Positions 61,201 through 64,000 of a DNA stretch of 64,000 nucleotides are shown here, one piece after another. Position numbers and translations under genes: made by a program. Numbering within the stretch: the stretch's first letter is position 1; each line of letters begins with the position of its first letter. The stretch is from JBAXTZ01 sp037129925 (GTDB lineage: Bacteria > Bacillota > Negativicutes > JBAXTZ01), in NCBI GenBank assembly GCA_037129925.1, contig JBAXTZ010000010.1, positions 20,813 through 84,812 of the forward strand, read 5' to 3'. Below the pieces are notes generated by a model. It worked only from the letters and a program-made list of their open reading frames with translations. It was not told where the DNA came from and ran no database searches.

Positions 61201-63151
61201 CAACACAGCGGCGGCAGGTGAATTTATCGAGCCGGCGACTGAGACTGAAAAGAAACTCGCCCAAGTCTGGCAAGAGGTGTTGGGGATTGCCAACATCGGC
61301 GCGACCGACAGTTTCTTTTGCATCGGTGGCAACTCCATTAAGGCGATTTCCGCCGTTGCCAAATTGCAGAAATTTTTCATGATCAGTATCAATGACCTGT
61401 TCAACTATCCGGTGTTACGCACGCTAGCCGAGAACATCAAGCCGGCGGAAGACACTTTGAAACTGCGGCTGGCAGAATTGAGTCAGCAGGAAGCGCTGTT
61501 AGACAGACCGCTTACTGATAATCCGCAGTTCAAAACAATTTATGATGCCAGCATCGTTGAATATCAGCGTTCGATTGAGGAATTGCGCGCTGTGGAGCTG
61601 GGGGCTGCGAGCGATTACAAAAATATCCTCGTGACCGGCGCCACCGGTTACCTGGGGGTGCATATTGTTCAGTACCTTGTCGCTAACCGCGACGGCATAG
61701 TTTTTGCGATTGTGCGCGGCAAGGATGTCGGTGACGCAACCAGGCGGTTGCGGTCAAAATTCGACTACTATTTCGGCAAAGAATATTGGCCAGATAACCG
61801 GCTTGATACAAGGCTAGTGGTGCTGTGCGGCGAGCTGCACCAACCGCGTTTCGGGCTGTGTACAGAAGACTATGAGCGGTTGTGTACGGACGTGGAGGCG
61901 ATTTACCACAGCGCAGCTAATGTCCGGCACTACGGCCATTATAGTGAATTCTTTGAAGCAAATGTTCAGGCTACCGGCGAATTGTTGACGTTGGCAAAAA
62001 CCGGCCGCAAAAAAGACTTTCACCATATTTCCACAATGTCGGTTGCCGTTGGCGAAATCAGCGGTTGCGCATATCATGTTTTCACGGAAAACCACAGCGA
62101 TATCGGCCAGAAATCAGGTAATTATTATGTGGAGACGAAACTAGCCGCTGAAGAACTGGTTATCGCTGCCCGGAAAGACGGACTTAACACCAGTATTTAC
62201 CGCGCCGGCAACATCGCCTTCCAGGAAACTACCGGATTATATCAGGAAAACATTGATTTCAACGCATTTTATCGTTATCTGCAGGGATTTATCAACGTAG
62301 GAATGGTTCCGAACAAGCTGGATGGCGAGGAATTCGCTTATGTCGACCGGCTGGCAGAAGCGGTTGTGAGATTGAGCGAACGCCCGGGCGCCGGCAATCA
62401 AATCTACCATATGCAAAATCCGCAGCTCGTGAAGCTGTCGCAAGCACTAACCGATTCCGGTCTGGGACTGAACATCCGCGCGGTATCAGTCACGAAATTT
62501 TTCGATTATCTGTATGAGAACAGCGAACGCCCGAGATTCCGGGAACACGTCGAAAACATTCTTACCCGGATGGGCTTGATGGGCGAGGAGAGCACGATTA
62601 CGACCGCGACCACGATTATGATGGACAAAACGCTGATGATGCTCGATAAAGTCGGATTCAGTTGGCCGGAATTTGCTGCTGGGAAATTGCAACCGATGGT
62701 CGAGCACGCATTAGCCGAGCGCGTGCAGTTGTTGAGCGGCAACCTGGTGATGGGGACGCTTGATCGCCAGTTGCTGTTCGAATTGGCCGGAAAATCACGG
62801 ATGCTGTTATGGAAACGGCGGTCAGAGATAATCTGGGAGGGGCAATCCAGCCCGGTTGTGTATCTGATAATGAGCGGGTTTGCCCAGCTGTTGCGTTCTT
62901 CGGTAGGCGGGTGGCAAGGAATGGTCGGGATGGCGAAGAAAAACGAAATCATCGGTCTGGAACTCGCGGGTGCGACAAACCGGGCGAACTTTTCCGCCGA
63001 AGCCACCATGGGCGATACGCTCGTGCTGGAAATGCCGGGTGATTTGCTAAGACAGTACGGCGAAACCAATCCGCAGATGTTGCTCGGGATGCTCAGAGTA
63101 ATGAGCGACCGCGTCGATAAATTATCCCGGCTGGTAGTAAGCCTGGGTTAG
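55220..63151 (+). CDS. NRPS, C-A-T-C-A-T-thioester reductase-cyclic-nucleotide-binding-like domain
   Basis: A 2643-residue dimodular synthetase. C1 about 5-430 with HHAICDN (His134, His135, Asp139); A1 about 440-960; T1 Ser983 (GGTSL). C2 about 1035-1470 with an intact HHIVMDG (1165-1171); A2 about 1480-1990; T2 Ser2039 (GGNSI). Reductase about 2130-2500 with GATGYLG from 2140 and Tyr2303/Lys2307. A CRP/FNR-like beta-roll covers about 2515-2643 (IIWEGQSSPVVYLIMSG, EIIGLELAGATNRANF). A-domain pocket residues (tentative): A1 D-A-W-T-T-G-A, A2 D-A-W-T-A-G-G, both pointing to hydrophobic residues. The N-terminal C domain suggests an acyl starter or acceptance from another enzyme. Expected release is a dipeptide aldehyde or alcohol. 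ATG follows AGAGGTG, 34 nt after the first synthetase. Confidence 0.92.
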   Translation: MEDRKTYRLTHAQQRIMYGEKFYPGTGFANCAVAVRIPADLDQDTLVRSINAVIAGNDALRLQLEQTEDGVDRQYIAEYSPQTFTCEDFGNEQPKLQEWIKLNNATGFALYKQPLYRILLARCQRQITMLVVIHHAICDNRTLANFIRQVAENCASIKVGGPTIAGKSYREFLDSETIYLQSAEYPADREFWLAKYAELPEYSCLFGKEKTVADISTERIDYSLPAETARQLQEFCSANKVSYFSVFTTVFAIWLARCSGRYDMVLGVPYHNRQTEGSRDSFGQFVSTMPVRLTLTGQSTVREALAYVRNTIQETIVHQRYPFDLLLQELKTGHGGTDQMIEYYLVQSSFEKCATGGFPATVLPRAAAPEPMAVFLNQGITDENGLQTIAIEYQTAKYSALEVDAIYNRLLTVMTEVVANPDGKICLLPMVTASEREQLLVTFNDNRMDFPIERSYHGLFREQVTRTPDNLALQFKDESYTYRQLDEKTDSLAAVLRANGVGAETIVPIMLERSAEMVIAAIAVMKAGGAYLPLDIKYPQARLDYMLEDSNATIILSQQSLKGKFSLFSGKYFDLKDTANYPPVTGVPADISNGDSLSAIIYTSGTTGLPKGTMITHGGMVNMFYSENLATGLNATDRLGSYASFSFDASMWSNFAPLLVGAAVYIVPTEIMLSLPELNQFYEDNKISLTFMTTQLAEQFAELVENHSLRLLTTGGEKFKTYRSTPYQIVNAYGPTEYTIYTTRFVIDKNYDNMPIGKPLANTWVYVLDANLQLQPPGIPGELCIAGVQMARGYRNRAELTAEKFIINPYATAELNQRLYRTGDLVRWKTDGNLEYLARIDQQVKIRGFRIEIGEIEQKILQYNGVKQAVVVARSDSSSNTYLCGYFAAERTVAISELQAFMLEGLPEFMIPQTMMQLKTLPLNANGKVDKRALPEPSATAASVEYAAPRDDVEKALCDLWQDILGVKQVGIDDRFNSLGGTSLKLVVLGAKLQKLFSKTLPVAELAKIPTVKLLAERLASRRSEAGSYEVIPMLPAAASYPAASAQKGMFIIDQMADIGNTYHVVQPIMLNGRLNKERLGVALDKMVERHPGLRTTFAVIDGEVRQTVHAAVRLKKTIKAVDELAVDKAIADFIQKFDLQTAPLLRVALFELSANKHLLVLDAHHIVMDGVSVVVFVKELMKLYENQQLPPLTVNYHDYADWYNKKLEHGAFAKNAAFWQEQLSGELPVLNLATDFPRAANKKYQGGDVFASLDKAVANKLKALAEAQGVSFFALLLAAFNTLLARYSGQDDIIVGSPFANRTHPDIDSILGMFVNSLPLRTYPQRDKLFGDYLQEVNAILLGAGENQIYPFENIVGDLGVTRDASRNPIYDVVFAYFVEEFLFESEQLSLQRYNYDAGVAHFDALLYVLENQQGLSLYLEYDRNLFKAATAERIVGHYLNLLEQIAGSLERRLAEIDFSSADEREQLLRTFNANVLPVPLDSSYQKQFRAQVERTPDKLAVVFKDVYLTYRQLDRKTDSLADCLRRSGVVHESIVPIMLERSAEMIVAAIAVMKAGGAYLPLDIKYPQARLDYMLEDSNAALILSQPSLREKFAGFGGEFIDVTDPELYAGGDSAGVTVSDINQGSDLAAIIYTSGSTGLPKGTMIMHRNIVNMCFSENRDNAMTEADIMASYASFSFDAAMWSNFAPLLAGATVHIVPEEIMLSLVDLNKFIEDRRATITFMTTQLCEQFTELVDNKTLRILATGGEKYKTYRPTNYQVVNGYGPTEYTVYTTRFVIDKNYDNIPIGKPLANARVYVVDKEFRLQPLGVPGELCIAGPQLARGYRNRPELTAEKFVDNPFVHSGLRSAAGGTQELDHQQPAASGNNTPYSKLYRTGDLVRWLPDGNLEFLSRIDHQVKIRGFRIEIGEIEQKIMSYPVVKEAVVIARDDAGGNKFLCGYFTADAAVDLEQLKDFMANDLPGYMIPAFMLQIDIMPLNANGKIDKKALPEVGNTAAAGEFIEPATETEKKLAQVWQEVLGIANIGATDSFFCIGGNSIKAISAVAKLQKFFMISINDLFNYPVLRTLAENIKPAEDTLKLRLAELSQQEALLDRPLTDNPQFKTIYDASIVEYQRSIEELRAVELGAASDYKNILVTGATGYLGVHIVQYLVANRDGIVFAIVRGKDVGDATRRLRSKFDYYFGKEYWPDNRLDTRLVVLCGELHQPRFGLCTEDYERLCTDVEAIYHSAANVRHYGHYSEFFEANVQATGELLTLAKTGRKKDFHHISTMSVAVGEISGCAYHVFTENHSDIGQKSGNYYVETKLAAEELVIAARKDGLNTSIYRAGNIAFQETTGLYQENIDFNAFYRYLQGFINVGMVPNKLDGEEFAYVDRLAEAVVRLSERPGAGNQIYHMQNPQLVKLSQALTDSGLGLNIRAVSVTKFFDYLYENSERPRFREHVENILTRMGLMGEESTITTATTIMMDKTLMMLDKVGFSWPEFAAGKLQPMVEHALAERVQLLSGNLVMGTLDRQLLFELAGKSRMLLWKRRSEIIWEGQSSPVVYLIMSGFAQLLRSSVGGWQGMVGMAKKNEIIGLELAGATNRANFSAEATMGDTLVLEMPGDLLRQYGETNPQMLLGMLRVMSDRVDKLSRLVVSLG
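60737..60842 (+). repeat. In-frame palindromic insert in the adenylation domain (copy B)
   Basis: The second adenylation domain has the same insert (HSGLRSAAGGTQELDHQQ, then PAASGNNT) at the same place, with arms GGCGGCTGGTGG and CCACCAACAGCC. The shared insert and module similarity show that the one-module synthetase and this module descend from one duplicated unit after the insertion. Confidence 0.65.
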
Positions 63152-63161
63152 AGGATTAATT

Positions 63162-64000
63162 TTGGAAGAAAGAATATACGAGTTTATTGCCCGCGTTAAT
63201 CTGAACGTGTTGCCGTTGTTCATCTTTTATGTGATTCTGCGCAGCCGGGCGGTATACCAATATATGATCAGCCGGATAACTGCGAGACAGGCGGTTGTAA
63301 TAATTGCCGCGGCGTTGCTGGAAACCGGGTTGACTGGTTATTATAATCCGCTGCATGAGCCGTTGTTGATAAGTTCGACGGTTATCCGCAACGGCATCCT
63401 GACCGGGCTACTGTTTGGCCGGGGCACCGGCTGGCTTGCCGGGCTGATCGGTGGAGTGCTGGTGATGTTGCAGGGAACAGAACCCTTAGCGGTCGAACTG
63501 GCGGTAATAGTTGCTGCCACAGTTGGCGGATATTTGGCTGAACTTTACAAAAAGTATCATGGCAATTTCTGGACCGACAAACTGCAATCGCTGCTGGTTG
63601 CATTAGCGTTGTATGTCGGGGAGTTAACGGTTGTTGACGTTGTAACTTATATTAATTCGAGCAATGTTTCGTTTGCCGGTGAATTGCAGTTTAGCCTCTG
63701 GAAGATTTCCGGATTTATGGCGTTGATGTTTTTGGCACAACGGATTATTGTCGAGCGGGAAAATCTCGCCGGTTACGATCTCCTGGCCGGCGAGATGCAC
63801 GTCGCCCGCCAGCTGCAGCTGGATCTCGTTTCGCATCAGCTGGAAATATCCTTTCCGGGGGTACAGGTATCTGGCGCGCTGCATCCCGCCAAAGAGGTTG
63901 GCGGCGACTGGTATGATTGCTTTGCCCTGGACGAAGATCATCTGTGTTTTGTCGTGGCTGATGTTTCCGGCAAGGGCGTACCGGCGGCGCTGTTCATGGT
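63162..64000 (+). CDS. Membrane-bound PP2C phosphatase, RsbU/SpoIIE type (3' end outside window)
   Basis: The frame is open from TTG 63162 (after AGAGGATT) to the window end, at least 279 residues. The N-terminal about 190 residues form five to six membrane segments resembling the 5TMR-LYT sensor (ETGLTGYYNPLHEPLLISSTVIRNGILTGLLFG). A linker helix (EMHVARQLQLDLV) is followed by the start of a PP2C phosphatase domain with metal-binding VGGDWYDCF and VADVSGKGVPAALF. Such proteins dephosphorylate STAS-domain anti-sigma antagonists in partner-switching cascades. It starts 11 nt after the second NRPS and probably shares its transcript, so it likely tunes production or sensing of the peptide. Confidence 0.88.
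   Translation, partial: MEERIYEFIARVNLNVLPLFIFYVILRSRAVYQYMISRITARQAVVIIAAALLETGLTGYYNPLHEPLLISSTVIRNGILTGLLFGRGTGWLAGLIGGVLVMLQGTEPLAVELAVIVAATVGGYLAELYKKYHGNFWTDKLQSLLVALALYVGELTVVDVVTYINSSNVSFAGELQFSLWKISGFMALMFLAQRIIVERENLAGYDLLAGEMHVARQLQLDLVSHQLEISFPGVQVSGALHPAKEVGGDWYDCFALDEDHLCFVVADVSGKGVPAALFM

Noticed and set aside
63156..63941. Three minus-strand ORFs at the window end
   Set aside because: They are shadows of the plus-strand PP2C phosphatase, whose domain motifs are clear.

Overview
The window looks like a chromosomal segment of a diderm firmicute, most likely a member of the Negativicutes (Sporomusa-like). A TolC-family outer-membrane protein with MacAB- and EmrAB-like pumps implies two membranes. 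Gram-positive-style features sit beside it: an isoleucine T-box leader, strong AGGAGG ribosome binding sites, FosX, an Lsa-like ABC-F protein and a TTG-started RsbU/SpoIIE-type phosphatase. Base composition is roughly even, and TTG/GTG starts are common. I saw no tRNA, rRNA, CRISPR array or intact transposase. The genus is inference.

Layout. 1-5.4 kb: metallophosphoesterase (cut by the window edge), a tiny minus-strand transcript with two micro-ORFs, a small acidic protein, an HTH protein and a hybrid histidine kinase. 5.5-11.4 kb: MFS transporter, two moeA genes (the second fused to a periplasmic-binding-protein-like domain), then a stand-alone trpB-trpR pair. 11.5-14 kb (minus strand): GH18 protein and an AAA/DUF4143 ATPase. 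14.4-18.7 kb: creatininase-family hydrolase and a T-box-controlled, divergent ileS. 19-25 kb: acyltransferase, fosX, rsgA behind a leader-peptide/terminator region, a second AAA/DUF4143 ATPase and an ABC-F protein. 25-32 kb: solute-binding protein, a decayed copy of the ATPase 3' end, secreted lipase-like hydrolase, DHA2 MFS, a protein with a double-glycine leader, GH18 chitinase and a sugar-phosphate kinase.

32.3-39.4 kb: choloylglycine-hydrolase-family enzyme, then about 2 kb without a protein gene. That stretch holds a group II intron-like fragment and, from a near-consensus promoter to an intrinsic terminator, an apparent 1.27-kb structured RNA. The last 100 nt of this RNA recur as a separate short element before the GH18 chitinase. 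A GH46 chitosanase, a lipoprotein solute-binding protein, a PAP2-like membrane protein without catalytic residues and an orphan lipoprotein follow. 39.4-47.8 kb: a MarR regulator divergent from a seven-gene efflux operon that joins a MacAB-like and an EmrAB-like pump to one TolC and a YibQ-like deacetylase. 48-50.2 kb: APH-fold kinase and a DUF3089 hydrolase.

50.3-64 kb: two large NRPSs (C-A-T-R and C-A-T-C-A-T-R). Both end in a thioester reductase followed by a CRP/FNR-like cyclic-nucleotide-binding-type domain, and a membrane PP2C (RsbU/SpoIIE-type) phosphatase starts 11 nt downstream. This signalling-linked peptide-aldehyde cluster and the large RNA are the most unusual parts. A two-block motif (GCAGGA, then G-N-CGAA 20-21 nt later) occurs in six intergenic regions, mostly ahead of secreted or hydrolytic enzymes. 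All calls come from reading the sequence; no database search was run.
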